A program made the position numbers and the translations under genes. A stretch of 64,000 nt of DNA from Protea cynaroides (lineage: Eukaryota; Streptophyta; Magnoliopsida; Proteales; Proteaceae), in the NCBI GenBank assembly GCA_028583415.1, contig CM053266.1:80730149-80794148 (forward strand). The letters are read 5' to 3'. The notes beneath the pieces are model-generated. The model saw nothing but the letters and a program-made list of their open reading frames with translations, was not told the DNA's origin and ran no database searches. Below are positions 19,953 through 31,489 of this stretch, piece after piece. Within the stretch, counting starts at the first letter, position 1. Each line of letters starts with the position of its first letter.

Positions 19953-21176
19953 ATCTCTACAAGGGAAACGAATAACACAATGAATAAATATGATGGATTA
20001 TCTAAATAACTGATGGGTGCATTAGAGAGAAAAGCATTGGCAATTTGATTTTCTAGTGAGAGAAAGTAAGAAGCTTGGGTTAAGGATCGATAATGTCTGT
20101 TGTCGATGGTGCTCAACCATTGATCATCGGTAACAAGGCTTCAGGAGGATTGAAGGGTTATGGAAGAGGTGTGGGTAGAGGTCCTAGCGTGGCCTTAGGT
20201 CCTTTGCCTGTGATGGAGAAATCAAGTGAGGTTGTTTTTTATGCTGGTAAGGTTTTGGAGACAAGTAACAATGACTCTTTGGTGTCTAGGTTACAGTAGC
20301 AATCTCGGTGGGGTTACCATTCATGGTTGCTCAAGTGGAAGTTTGAGTTTCTAGTTAACCTACAATCGGAGGGAGTTCTATTATTTTAAATGGAGGTGAT
20401 GCTGGTAGAGATTTGAATCTGGTGAACCCTAATATATTGAGTACCTTGTCTAAGGGTTTGACATCTGTAGGAAACCCTACTGATCAATATGCTGCAATGA
20501 CAAGTGTTCACAGTGAGGGTAGCTTTGTTCCATAAATGGCGGTTTCAGGGGGTTTTTTGACTATGATTAACTAGGCACAAGGTGGGTGGACTATGCATGG
20601 TGTCTCTTCTGGTATATTCAATGGAAGGGTGCATGTTCCCATAGAAAACCAGAGCAGAGCGAGTGGTGTTCTTGTTCAAATGAATCCCGCTACATTGGAT
20701 GCAGGTACGGTCTCTCAAAGCATAGGGTATAACTCGTTAATGTCTGTTTGGCTATGGGTAATTCGAATGGTACTAGCCATATAGTGGCGGCCCCCTCTAC
20801 AGTGGTGATGACTGGTAGGGGTGTTGGGAAGGAAAGCTAGTCATATGGAAAGTATATCAAATATAGAAGGTCGATAGCCAATGGATCTGGGAAAGTTTAT
20901 TGGATTACCATCTGAAGACCAATTATATCTAATTTCTATTCTTGGGATGGATACTAAAAGATTTTTGGATGCTATCACTACCACGGTGGTAGCTCCATCT
21001 ACGCCAACTGCTGTTGCAACTCTTGTAGATGGCGGTGGTGAAGGGCCAGCGTGCAACCAGAAAGAGGATGCACTAGCCTCCTCGAGAGAAGGGTAAGGAC
21101 ACTGTGGTTAAGCCATCTCAGCAAGCAAGTGGTTTTGGGTTCGTTTCTCAGTTTGGGGAATAGAATACTTGTAAAG

Positions 21177-21621
21177 TATAAGATAATATGTGGGCTATAA
21201 TTAATTATTAAATCGATTAATCGGTTGTTTAGTAGGAGTCCAACTTATAGGGGGACTAATCCTAGTTTGATTATGAGATGAACTAAACTGGTTCACTGTG
21301 GGACTGAACTAGTGTTGGGTTTGGTATTCTTTATATACCAACTATTTGAGTCCTTGCAATTATAGTGATAATTCCTCTCCTGTTCCCACAATCAGAGAGA
21401 AACATAGGAATCTGTCAGAGACTGTAGAAGACTCAAATCCAAGTGAAATAAGACAGAAATCAATCTACAATGAATAGGTATGTTTCATTACCTTTTTTAA
21501 TTGATTGTATTGTGTTCTATGTTTGTATGGAGATCATTAGGGTTACTGAAAACCCTACTGGGATGTGTTCTCTGAATTGAGTTGATTGTAGAACCCACAA
21601 AGAGATGAAAATAAATTTACA
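21177..21621 (+). repeat. 5' LTR of C1
   Basis: 445 bp, from TATAAGATAATAT to AATTTACA, aligning over its whole length with 27765-28209. It has a promoter-like TTTATATACC near 21330. A primer site follows directly. Confidence 0.85.
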
Positions 21622-21623
21622 AT

Positions 21624-21636
21624 TAGTATCAGAGCC
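21624..21636 (+). other. Primer binding site of C1
   Basis: TAGTATCAGAGCC, one mismatch from the initiator-Met primer site TGGTATCAGAGCC, placed two bases after the LTR. Confidence 0.7.
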
Positions 21637-23123
21637 TTTCCATACAAGAATAGAATCAATGAAAATAAAAATGGTATATTGATTCATACCTGAATGAATG
21701 ACTGAAAAGTTTTTGAGAATTTTTTTCCCTAATTGGAAATCGTATCTATCAGAATTTTTCTAACCGTAGAAACTCAAGGTATTATATGCCGAATTAAAGG
21801 TCTTGAAAAATGGAGTCCAACGGTATAAACATTGTCGTTGGACTTCATCAGACGAGCCTCTACGCTGGCCAAAAAAAGCCCGTAGATCTCACGCATTGAT
21901 TATTTCAAAAAAAAATGAGTGGCGGTGAGTCGTAGCCGGGTTAACTCAACACGACTCAAAAATCCTAATCCGAATCCCACTAAGCCAACCTGAAAATCAG
22001 GCAAATTGACACTAGGTCAGCTCACCTGAAACGGGTTGTCTTTGACCAGAGGAACCATTGACCCGATGGGGCAACCTAGATCGGACCCGAGATCCAACCA
22101 GGACCATAATACGCAACCTGGAAACCAGACCCGAATACCAAGACCCATACCCAAAAATTTGACCCGGTTATTCTACCGCTGACCTAGTTGGTAAGACCAA
22201 AAACTGGTTTGATCAGTCCGATTAAACAGGATCAGACCGTTTCATTCTTGTTCAAACCGATCGGACTGCCCGAGTGATGTCATACTTAGGCTGGTAGTGC
22301 TTTGAATCGAGTTTCAAGATTCGAACAGTGATTTAGCGGTTCAGCCTAACCGAACCGGCTCCCCCGCGATTGGACCACCCGTCGCCTTTAAAGGGCATGT
22401 AGAGTGTCAGATTTCGATGCGGTTTCTTCTGACGGACTCGTCTCTTCTTACTCTTCATTTTGTTATGCTATATGCCTATGTTTGGTGACTCTAGGACATG
22501 TATTTTTATTAAAAAGCACTCTTTTAGAACATGTTTTGTAATTTTTTATTACATATTGTTATATTTATCTTGTCCCAACTATACTGACGAGTACATGTGC
22601 GTGATTTATAAATGATAACATGTTAATTATGTCATTTATGGTTATTTATTCCCACTAAATGATTGCAAGTAGAGTTTTGTTACTGTCACAATGGAATTGG
22701 ATTGGTTCCACTAAAGTGGCAAACCTGATTGCATTAGGACATTTTCAAAGCTCAAGATATCTTACACCTTCATGGCAGTCAAGGATGACAATGTCCACTC
22801 AGAGGTGGCATTGCCAAAGTTAAAGGATAATCATGCACTAGATTGAAAGGGTTTTAACTTAGGGTTTTTCAAACACCCAAAGGTGATGGGATTCCCGAAG
22901 ATTTTTTTTATTCTTTCGTAATTTTGCGCAGATACTAAAGGATCAGTGCATTCTTGTCCCAAAGGATAAGTTTGTAGTTTCGGTTGACTCTAGGGAGGTA
23001 TATTGATGCTTACTTTTGTTTACATATACATATTTGCAAACATATCTTGAATGTTAACATGAGTATTTTCACATGCTGGTATTAATTTAATGAATTAAAC
23101 TCGTGTTTTGATTACATAACAGG
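21637..23123 (+). other. Long leader of C1
   Basis: About 1.5 kb without a recognisable gene between primer site and gag. It includes a stretch rich in GACCCG/ACCTGA-like words (21940-22380). Confidence 0.5.
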
Positions 23124-23985
23124 ATGTCTTCCACTAGGATCGATTTATCTATTATTCATATTCTGTCAAGATCGAATTATAAAAAGTGGAGGGAAGAATT
23201 AGAGATTACTCTAGGCTTAAATGATTTTGACATAACTATCACAGATGATAAACCTGTTGAGCTTACTATTGATAGTACCCCAGAGGAAAAATTAAAAATA
23301 GAAAGGTGGACCAATGCCAATAAGAAATGCTTGCTTACTATAAAGCGTATTGCACCTGAAATAGTTAAGAATAATATTACAGAAAAAGAGAATGCAAAGA
23401 AATTTTTGAAAGCTATCAAAGAAAAATATGAAGTTTCTGATAAAGGTGAAAGGGGTGCCTTAACGGCAAAGCTGACTACTAGCAAAATTGATGGTGAAGC
23501 TAGTCTTAGGGATTAGATTGCTGATATGCAAGGTGCAGCTAAAAAACTCAAGGACATGGGACACCCTGTAGATGATGAGTTTCTGGTTTATTTATGTATA
23601 AATGCTTTACCACATAAATACACTCAGATCAAAGTTTCTAGTAATACCTCTATGACTCCATGGTCATTCAATGAGTTCATAGGTATTTGTGTTGAAGAGG
23701 ACTGAAGAAGGATAAAGGTGAAAGTGTCAGTGCCACAACTTTTAAGAAATACCCCTACAAAGGTAAGGGAAAGCAGCCTAGTTATGGACCCATGAGAAAA
23801 GAAAAGAGTTACTCTCAGAAGGGGAATAAGCCATATGATAAGCCTAGAGGGGATGTAGAACATTAGGACAACAGAGATCTTTCAAAGACAGAGTGTTTCT
23901 GATGCCAAAAGAAAGGGCACATGAAAAAGGACTGCAGAAATAGATTGTCCTACCTTGAGAAAAGGAAGAAGGAATCTGGTATTTA
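23124..23985 (+). pseudogene. C1 gag remnant
   Basis: A 130-codon frame starts at ATG 23124 with NYKKWREELEITLGLNDFD, the opening style of copia gag (UBN2-type). It stops at 23514 (TAG) but continues in sense (ADMQGAAKKLKDMGHPVDDE, LPHKYTQIKV). Frames shift near 23700. A CCHC knuckle (ECF-stop-CQKKGHMKKDC, 23887-23936) has TGA in place of its usual basic residue. Confidence 0.7.
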
Positions 23986-24029
23986 TCTCTCTCTTGTTTG
24001 CTTTGAACCCTTTCATATTGATGATGCTG

Positions 24030-25578
24030 TAGATTCTTGGTGGATTGACTCAGCTTTCTCCATTCATGTCACTCATTCCTTGTAGGGGTTTCTATCCAGG
24101 AGGATGCCAAGCAAGGATGAGGTGAAGGTGTTCATGGGGAATGGAGTAGAAGTCGACGTTGAGGCTATAGGAGTAGTTAGGATTTATATAGATTATGATA
24201 TTTTTATTGATTTAGAAGATGTTGTTTATGTTCCCCCAATGAGGAGGAATTTGATTTCTGTTTCTAGACTTGCTAAGAAAGGCTATTGTTTATCTTTTAA
24301 TCAAGAGGGTTTTCTATTGTCTTATAATTCTTATGCTGTTGGAAATGGTGTTATTGTTGATGGGTTTTATAGATTAATATTGCTCCCCTTATGGTTATGA
24401 ATGTCTATTTTAAACGTTCTAAACTGGATGAAAATTCTACTACCCTTTGGCATAGACGTTTGGGACATATATCTATAGATAGGATGAAAAGGCTTGAGAA
24501 TGACGGTGTTTTAAAATCCATGAGTTATGATGATATGAAGGTTTATGTTGACGGTATAAAAGAAAAGATGACAAGGTTAAGAAAGATGAAGGCTGTCTAT
24601 AGTAAGGGGTTGTTAGATTTTATTCATACTGATATTTGTGGCCCTTTTTCTACTCCCACATTTGAAGGACACAAGTATTTCATTACTTTTACTGATGACT
24701 TCTCTCGATATGGTTATATATATCTCTTAACTGATAAATCTAGTTCTCTGGATGTCTTTAACATATTCAAAGCTGAGGTAGAGAATTATCTATCAAAGAA
24801 GATCAAAATTGTTAGACCTGATAGAGGAGGTGAGTATTATAGGAGACCAAGTGATACTGATCAACATCTTGGTCCTTTTATCAAGTATTTACAGGATCAA
24901 GGTATAGTACGTCAATACTCTATGCCTGATACTCCACAGCAAAATAAAGTAGCAAAAATGAGAAACAGGACTCTCAAAGATATGATGAGGAGTATGATAA
25001 GTAATATTAATCTTCTTTTATCCCTATGGGGTGAGCCATTAAAGACTGCAACCTATACTCTTAACAGAGTTCCAAGTAAATCAGTTCCAAAGACTCCATT
25101 TGAGTTTTGGAATGGCAAGAAACCTAGTGTGCTTCATTTTCATGTTTGTGGCTATAGAGTAGAGGCAAGACTATATAATCCTCAGAAAAAGGTGTTTGAT
25201 TCTAAAATAGTGAGTTGTTATTTTGTGGGTTATCCAGACAGGTCAAAGGGATTCAGATTCTATTGTCCTAATTCTATAAATAGGATAGTAGAAATCATTC
25301 GTGCCAGGTTTATTGAAGATGCTGAGGAGTTGCTTCAACCAAGAAATCTAAATTTTGATGAGGTTGAAATTGAGGCTATAACTGAAGTTCTTCAGTTACA
25401 GGAGCAACCTATCATTCTAGAAGAACTTATGATGGAGATGCCTAAGATTATTGTTCTTCGGGATCCTATTCAGGCTAATGTTCTTGTTGCTACTGCAGAG
25501 CTAAAGGGTGAATTGAGGAGGTCCATAAGGCCTCGTAAGTCAACTATTTTTTCTGATTATGTGACTTATTTGGCTTAG
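24030..25578 (+). pseudogene. C1 protease and integrase
   Basis: The protease motif is WIDSAFSIHV (24040-24070; DSGA-H in active copies), followed by VVYVPPMRRNLISVSRL. The frame 24391-25578 holds LWHRRLGHIS (zinc-binding His pair), the first catalytic Asp (HTDICGPF), the second (RPDRGGEYY), and QQNKVAKMRNRTL, where the catalytic Glu of the usual V-A-E-R is Lys. Inference: inactive even if the frame were whole. Integrase would insert the cDNA into host DNA. Confidence 0.75.
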
Positions 25579-27186
25579 AATGATTTTGATGTTGGGCAGT
25601 AAGAAGATCCCATAAGTTTTCAGGATGCTATAAATCGTAGTAATGCATCTAAATGGCTAGATGCAATGAAAGATGAATTGATATCTATGGACCACAACAA
25701 GGTATGGGAACTTATGGATTTATCTAAAAGTTGTGTACCCATAGGCTCAAAATGGGTATACAAGACTAAGTGTGATTCCAAAGGCAGAGTTGAGTGCTAC
25801 AAAGCCAAATTAGTAGCAAAGGGGTTCACACAAAGGGAAGGAATTAATTAAATGGAAATGTTCTCTCCAGTTTATAAAAAAGACTCATTCAGAGTTATTA
25901 TGGCATTGGTAGCTCATTTTAATCTGGAGCTGCACCAAATGGATGTGAAAACAACATTTCTACATGGAGATTTGGTAGAGGAAGTTTATATAGTCCAACT
26001 AAAAGGTTTTGAGGAAAAAGATAAGGAAAATATGATTTGTAAACTTAAAAAGTCTATTTATAGACTAAAGCAAGCCTCAAGGCAATGGAATCTAAAGGTT
26101 CATCAAATTATATCTTCTTTTGGATTCATTGAAAATTTGTCTGATCAATGCACCTATATAAAGATCAGTGGGAGTAAGTATATTTTTCTTGTCTTATATG
26201 TTGATGATATCCTATTGGCTAGCAGTGATATGGTTTTACTTGTTGAAACTAAAGGTTTTCTATCTGAAAATTTTGAAATAAAAGATATGGGAGAAAGTAC
26301 CTTTGTACTTGGCATAGAGATCTGTAGAGATAGAAAAAGGGGACTACTGGGACTATCTCAAAAAGCATACATTGATCGTATTCTCACGCGGTTCAATATG
26401 TCTACCTGTTCAGGTGGGGATTTGCCTATGAGCAAAGGAGATAAGTTAAATAAATAACAGTGTCCAAAGAATGAATTAGTAAAGGCTTTATGGATGATAA
26501 GCCATATGATTCTGCAGTAGGGAGTTTGATGTACGCACAAATTTGTACTCGACCTGATTTGGCCTTTGCAGTGAGTGTTCTTGGTTGTTTTTAGTCTAAT
26601 GCTGGTCCTACTCATTGGATAGTAGCAAAGAAGGTTATGAGATATTTACAGAGGACCAGGGAGATATTTACAGAGGACCAGGGACTACATGCTTATATAT
26701 AGCAGTGGTCTTACCCTTGAGGTAGTTGGATATTCTAATGTAGATTTTATTGGTTGCACTAATGATCTAAAATCCACTTCAGGATATATTTTTATGATTG
26801 CAAGAGCGGCCATCTCTTGGAGAAGTGCTAAGCAGATACTTCTGACTACATCGACCAAGCATGTAGAGTATGTAGCTTTATATGAAGCTACTCATCAAGC
26901 CATGTGGATAAAGAACTTAATTTCTAGCTTGGAGGTTATTGACTCTATTTCTAGACCTATTTTGATACACTGTGATAATAGTGCGGTAGTTCTCTTTGCA
27001 AAGAATAATGATAAGTGTGGTGGTTCTAAACACATAGAAATAAAGTATTTACTAGTGAAAAAAAAGATCACTTCTAAAGACATCACAATTGAGCTCATTT
27101 CGATGGATTACATGATTGCAGATCCTCTGACAAAGGTTTTTTCAGTAAAGGTTTTCCAGGGACATGTGTCGAATGGGTGTTGTTGA
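25579..27186 (+). pseudogene. C1 reverse transcriptase and RNase H
   Basis: 25666-26457 encodes the copia RT: WELMDLSKSCVPIGSKWVYK, a stop at 25849, then ELHQMDVKTTFLHGDL, KSIYRLKQASRQW and the catalytic YVDDILLAS. After 26457 the frame is broken by stops, a frame change and a 22-bp tandem duplication (26639-26682). RNase H is at 26689-27186, with STSGYIFMIARAAISW, STKHVEYVALYEATHQAMW and HCDNSAVVLFAKN, and the ADPLTK end motif. Confidence 0.75.
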
Positions 27187-27764
27187 GTCTTTCGATGTCA
27201 TTTGTTAGTGGGAGATCTTTCATTTTGTGTTCTAGTAGACTTTGTTTATGTTTAATATTCATTAGTCTTGTTTTTGTTAAGACATGATTATTAATAAAAA
27301 TCATTTTTATTTTTTATTCAGTATTTATTCATTTCTATCATTGTTGTATTGCATTTTACATGATATGTCATTGATAAAGGGCGGTATTAAGCCATGTGAA
27401 TGGGGTACTTTTAGCCATAGTTCACGATGGTGTGCCAAAGAGTGATATTGATCAAAAGGATATGTGGCAGGTTACTACGGTCAATATTAAGGTTTGTTGC
27501 CTGTGAGTTTTATCAAGGCAATTCAGGACTCACGTGAAAATTATATTTTCATGCATTCATCTCAAGACGATTCATGTTGTTAAGCAAACCTTTGTATGTG
27601 GCTGACAGAAGGTTGTACGCTTATTGTTGAGGTGTCCTTTTCGTTGTTGTTCGACATTGGTAGACTTGATGACTGGATCAAAGTAGATGATGGGTTTTGT
27701 AATTGGATTCCATGGCCACACTGACCAATGGTGATTTATAATTAATATAGTCCAAGTGGGGGAA
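27187..27764 (+). other. C1 3' untranslated region with polypurine tract
   Basis: No gene. Just before the 3' LTR the sequence CAAGTGGGGGAA is a typical copia polypurine tract. Confidence 0.55.
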
Positions 27765-28209
27765 TGTAAGATAATATATGGGTTATAATTAATTATTAAA
27801 TCGATTAATTGATTATTCAGTGGGAGTCCAACTTACAGGTGGACTAATGCTAGTCTAATTGTGAGATGAACCAAACTGGTTCACTGTGGGACTGAGCCAC
27901 TGTTGGATTTGGTATTCATTATATACCAACGATTTAAGTCCCTACAGTCACAGTGATAATTCCTCTCATGTTCCCATAATTAGAAAGAAGCATAGAAATC
28001 TGTCGAAGACTGTAGAAGACTCAAATCTCATTGGAATACAGCAAAAATCAATCTACAATGAACTGGTATGTTTCGTTACCTTTTTTAATTGATTGCATTG
28101 TGTTATATGTTTGTATGGAGATCATTAGGGTTACTGGAAACCCTACTGGGATGTATTCTCTGAATTGGGTTGATTATAGAACCCACAAAGAGATGAAAAT
28201 AAATTTATA
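27765..28209 (+). repeat. 3' LTR of C1
   Basis: 445 bp, TGTAAGATAATAT to AATTTATA. Same length as the 5' copy, with scattered, mostly transition differences. Confidence 0.85.
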
Positions 28210-28973
28210 GGAAACTCAGGGAAGGTCTTGCTCATTTGCATCTGTTGCAGTAAGCATTCCAGATCTCTCATCCTTGCCAGAACCTGTTGTGGAAGGGGGG
28301 ATAACTAGGATAGTCATTCCCCAGGCAATTTATGACAAGAACTCCAAAATATTCATTGGCTTTAATCTATAGGTTATTTTTGAAGGGAATGTGATTGAGT
28401 GCCATCTCACAATGTATCTCTGAGCAGTGGGGTGTTAGATTTCAGATGACTGTGACAGATAGAGGTTACTATGTTTTTCACTTCTTCTTGGCAACTGACT
28501 TCATGTCATTGAAGAAAGGGACGATAAAGATCTCTTGGGAGCCTCTGCGGTTGCAACGCTGGGAGCCTGATTTTAATCCAGATAAACCTCGTCCTGCTCA
28601 TCAGAGACAATGGGTGAGATTCCCAGCTTTACCATTGGAAATGTGGAATGTAAATATAATATTTTCTATTGGTAAAGCACTGGGAAAGCCTATGTTTTTA
28701 GACTCTAATACAAAAAATAAGGTTGTGGGTCAATATGCTCGCCTTTGTATTGAAATGGAGGTATCTAGTAATCGCCCAGATGAACTAATGGCGGAAAGGA
28801 CTCAGGGAGGGGTTCAAGGATTTTTTAAACAAGCTATTGAATATGAACTAGTGAAGTGCAATGGTTGTGGAAAGTATGGTCATTTGACTGAATACTACCC
28901 TTTGCTAAAGCGCCGTCCAATTCCTAAGGAAGAGAAGAATGACATGGAGGGTGGGGAATCTCTTGTTCAATAG

Positions 28974-30600
28974 GTTCCATAGGTTCAAGGGGCATGGGGT
29001 GATGTCTCGGATGGTGATGAAACCACTGATGATGAGGTTGAGCCTGAGTACAACAAAGATGATTGGAAGATTCAGAATGATATTACTCCCTATGCACTTT
29101 TTATGCGTAATCGTTATCTAAATAAGAATGGATCAGGTAGAAGACCTCATTGTACCTCTCCTATTTGGATTAGTTTGTGTCATACGTGGGATTGGATGTG
29201 TAAACACTAGAGGTGGTTGATTGGGGATGGTGAGAAGATAGAAGTTTGGAATGATATTTGGCTGGGGGATATTTCTCTAAAAGATCAGTTTGGTCTAGAT
29301 TTGAGTCAAATCTGAAATCAAAAATGGCCTTTGTCGAGATTCATCATAAATGGTCAATGGGTGTGGCCGTCTATTAGGGCTCCAGCTTTGAATCAGTGCT
29401 TCACATTGGTTGAAAGTGTGACCTTAGCTCCAGGTATGTCTGATAGACGGCTGTGGGTGGGAGAAAATTCAAGATGATTTTCAATTAGATCAGCATGGGA
29501 CTTGTTGAGGAAAAAGAAGCACAACCAATCATGGTATTCGACAGTTTGGCATAAAGTTTTACATCTGACTTTGTCATGGTTCGCATGGAGGTAGTGCTGG
29601 AAAAAGCTTTCAACAGATGACGAAATTAAGAAGAAAGGTGTACAGATGGCCTCTCGGTGCTCCTTGCGTTTTTGGTGATTTGGAATCTTTAAATCACATT
29701 TTCTGTGAATGTGAGTTTTCAAAGGAAGTTTGGGTGGAAGTAGGTCGGCTTTTTGGATGCACCATCCCATTATTTCATGCATCGAAGGATTTGCTGTTAT
29801 GGTGGCGTAGTAAATCTGGTGGAGTTCCTATTAGGTAGATCTGGATTGGTGGGCTTATTATGATTCTTAATGCGATATGGATGGCTAGAAGCAAATGTCA
29901 TTATTGTAATGTTAAGCCTTCTATGTTGTTGGTATGGGCTAGAATCAAATGGGGTTGCAAGGATTTATCATTGAGACAACCTTGTTGAATCCAGACTATG
30001 GATGACTTGAGAATTTCCCGTGTGCTGGGTTTGCAAACAAAGCTAATACATCATGGTCAGCCATTGGAATTGGTGTGGTTTGCTCCTCCCAATTTGTGGT
30101 GTAAACTTAATACTGACGAGTGCTGCCTTGGGAATCTCAGTCAATCAGGTATTGGAGGAGTCATTTGGATTGTTGGAGGGTTAGTGGTTCATGCTTATGC
30201 TCAGCCCATAGGTGTGGCTACCAGTTATGAGGTAGAAATTAGGAGTGTGCTGCATGGCTTAAAAACTGCTTCTCAAATGGGGTTCACGAAGATCTGGATT
30301 GAATCTGATTCTGCTGCTACAGTTATTGCCCTGTAGTCGGGAGAGTTTCCATGGTTCCTTATTCAGGAGTAGAGGGCTGTCTCAGCTGAATTAGCTGCAA
30401 GTCAGATTAGAATTACTCACTATTTTTTGTGAAATTAACATGGTAGCAGATAGATTGGCAAATAAGGGTGCTCCGGCACTGTCTTCTAAGGCTTGGTCTA
30501 CTTATCCAGATTTTGTGGCTTCAGATGTAGTGTGGGATGCTTCCCATAGACCACCTTTCAGGTTTTGTAATCCCTTAAGTGTCCACTGCTGATGGCAATG
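28974..30600 (+). pseudogene. LINE ORF2 C-terminal remnant (zf-RVT and RNase H-like)
   Basis: Directly after the ORF1 tail the sequence passes into ORF2 territory that normally lies after the RT: ITPYALFMRNRYLNK, WLIGDGEKIEVWNDIWLGD, then a zf-RVT-like part (29400-29800) and an RNase H-like domain (RVT_3 type) in 29998-30540: WCKLNTDECCLGN, GIGGVIWI, EVEIRSVLHGLKTA, WIESDSAATVI. Stops are frequent (for example 29208, 29312, 30334). Endonuclease and RT are absent. Confidence 0.65.
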
Positions 30601-30710
30601 CTACAGATGGAGGTTACATCTGCATAGGGTGGGATGTATTCTTTTATTTTTATTTTTTTTTTAACATAATCATTGCTTCTAGCAAAAAAAAAAAAACAAT
30701 GAATAAATAT

Positions 30711-31450
30711 ATGCAACAGGCAGAAAGTAAATGAAGACAGTAGTGGGTTCGACAAGAAATCAGTGGAGTGATATTTAAATAATCGATTTTTCATAGTAAT
30801 AGAAAGACATGAGGAATATAGAGAAAAAAATGCCATTAGAGCATATACATTGGAATAAGAAATTCTCATGTCTTGCCTATGAGAACCATTGAAAACATAA
30901 GGGAGAATGTACATAACCATTACAAGGTGAAGTACAATCCAAAAAATATAATAGTATGCATTCACATAGAGAAATACTTAGAAGAAAAGTTGCATAAAAA
31001 TGGAGAATGTTGAACGCAAAAGGAAAACATCAATTTTGATATGATTCTTCTGATATATGCAATGTAGATATGGAATTATCATTTTGAAATCATTAGGAAT
31101 GCACTATGGAAGCATGGATTGGATTAAGATATTCTAATATGGATTTATAAGAGAAACCCAAGAAAAATGAGAAGTTAGGGTTTGAATCTAACAATCCCAA
31201 ATCCTAGAAGGGAGAAGAAGTAGTAGAGATCTAGAATCATACCTTTGATTGATGTAGAAGAAGTTTGAGAGATGTGCCAAAGATTTGAAGTCCACCGGAT
31301 GCAAAAACTTAGTGTCCGGAGGCAACAAAAAGAGTCCAAGCTGCTTGGGAGAAAATCGAATGAACAGTAAAAATTTTCAAAACCCTCGTGGACTTTATAG
31401 GAGGGAAAAATTTCCTCAAACCAGTCACGATTCCCGATGGAAATCAAACA
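30711..31450 (-). promoter_or_regulatory. Displaced promoter and first exon of the third antisense-gene copy
   Basis: After the LINE the interrupted sequence resumes. On the minus strand it reads TATAAAG (31399-31393), then a Cys/Ser-rich leader and a clear donor CAAAG|GTATGA (GT at 31242-31241), then AT-rich intron-like sequence down to the LINE. This parallels the donor in G1 (CCAG|GTATGT at 190). It suggests the LINE sits in a 5' intron of the gene starting at 19952. Confidence 0.4.
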
Positions 31451-31489
31451 AGATATACTAGATTAACCAGATCTCAAGTGAGAAAACAT

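Larger units (their letters stand above)
21177..28209 (+). mobile_element. Ty1/copia element C1, old, inserted in the LINE
   Basis: Two 445-bp LTRs (21177-21621, 27765-28209) enclose gag, protease, integrase, RT and RNase H in copia order on the plus strand. The LTRs differ at roughly one base in ten by eye, and all coding parts carry stops, so the insertion is old. The 5' LTR begins TATAAG where the 3' LTR has TGTAAG. I see no clean 5-bp target duplication. Confidence 0.85.
20093..28973 (+). pseudogene. LINE ORF1 (DUF4283 plus zinc knuckle), interrupted by C1
   Basis: The first part (20093-21176) starts near ATG 20093 with a Gly-rich segment (GLKGYGRGVGRGP) and several stops. It stops at the C1 insertion and resumes at 28210 with SFASVAVSIPDLSSLPEPVV. 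The frame 28395-28973 holds the conserved part: WVRFPALPLEMWN, IFSIGKALGKPMFLD, YARLCIEMEVSS, then the knuckle CNGCGKYGHLTEYYP, whose last Cys is Tyr. In this family the protein binds RNA. Stops near 28372 and 28420 and the C1 insertion make it a pseudogene. Confidence 0.75.
19992..30696 (+). mobile_element. L1-type LINE, split by copia element C1
   Basis: Flanked by a 14-bp direct repeat CAATGAATAAATAT (19978-19991 and 30697-30710) and ending in poly(A) (30684-30696), the standard marks of target-primed reverse transcription. Without C1 the element is about 3.7 kb. It holds ORF1 (DUF4283 and zinc knuckle) and only the C-terminal part of ORF2; endonuclease and RT are missing. It landed just 5' of the third antisense-gene copy. 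Confidence 0.85.

Noticed and set aside
21172..28214. Target site duplication for C1
   Set aside because: The five bases before 21177 (TAAAG) and after 28209 (GGAAA) do not match; the ends may have mutated, so I do not claim one.
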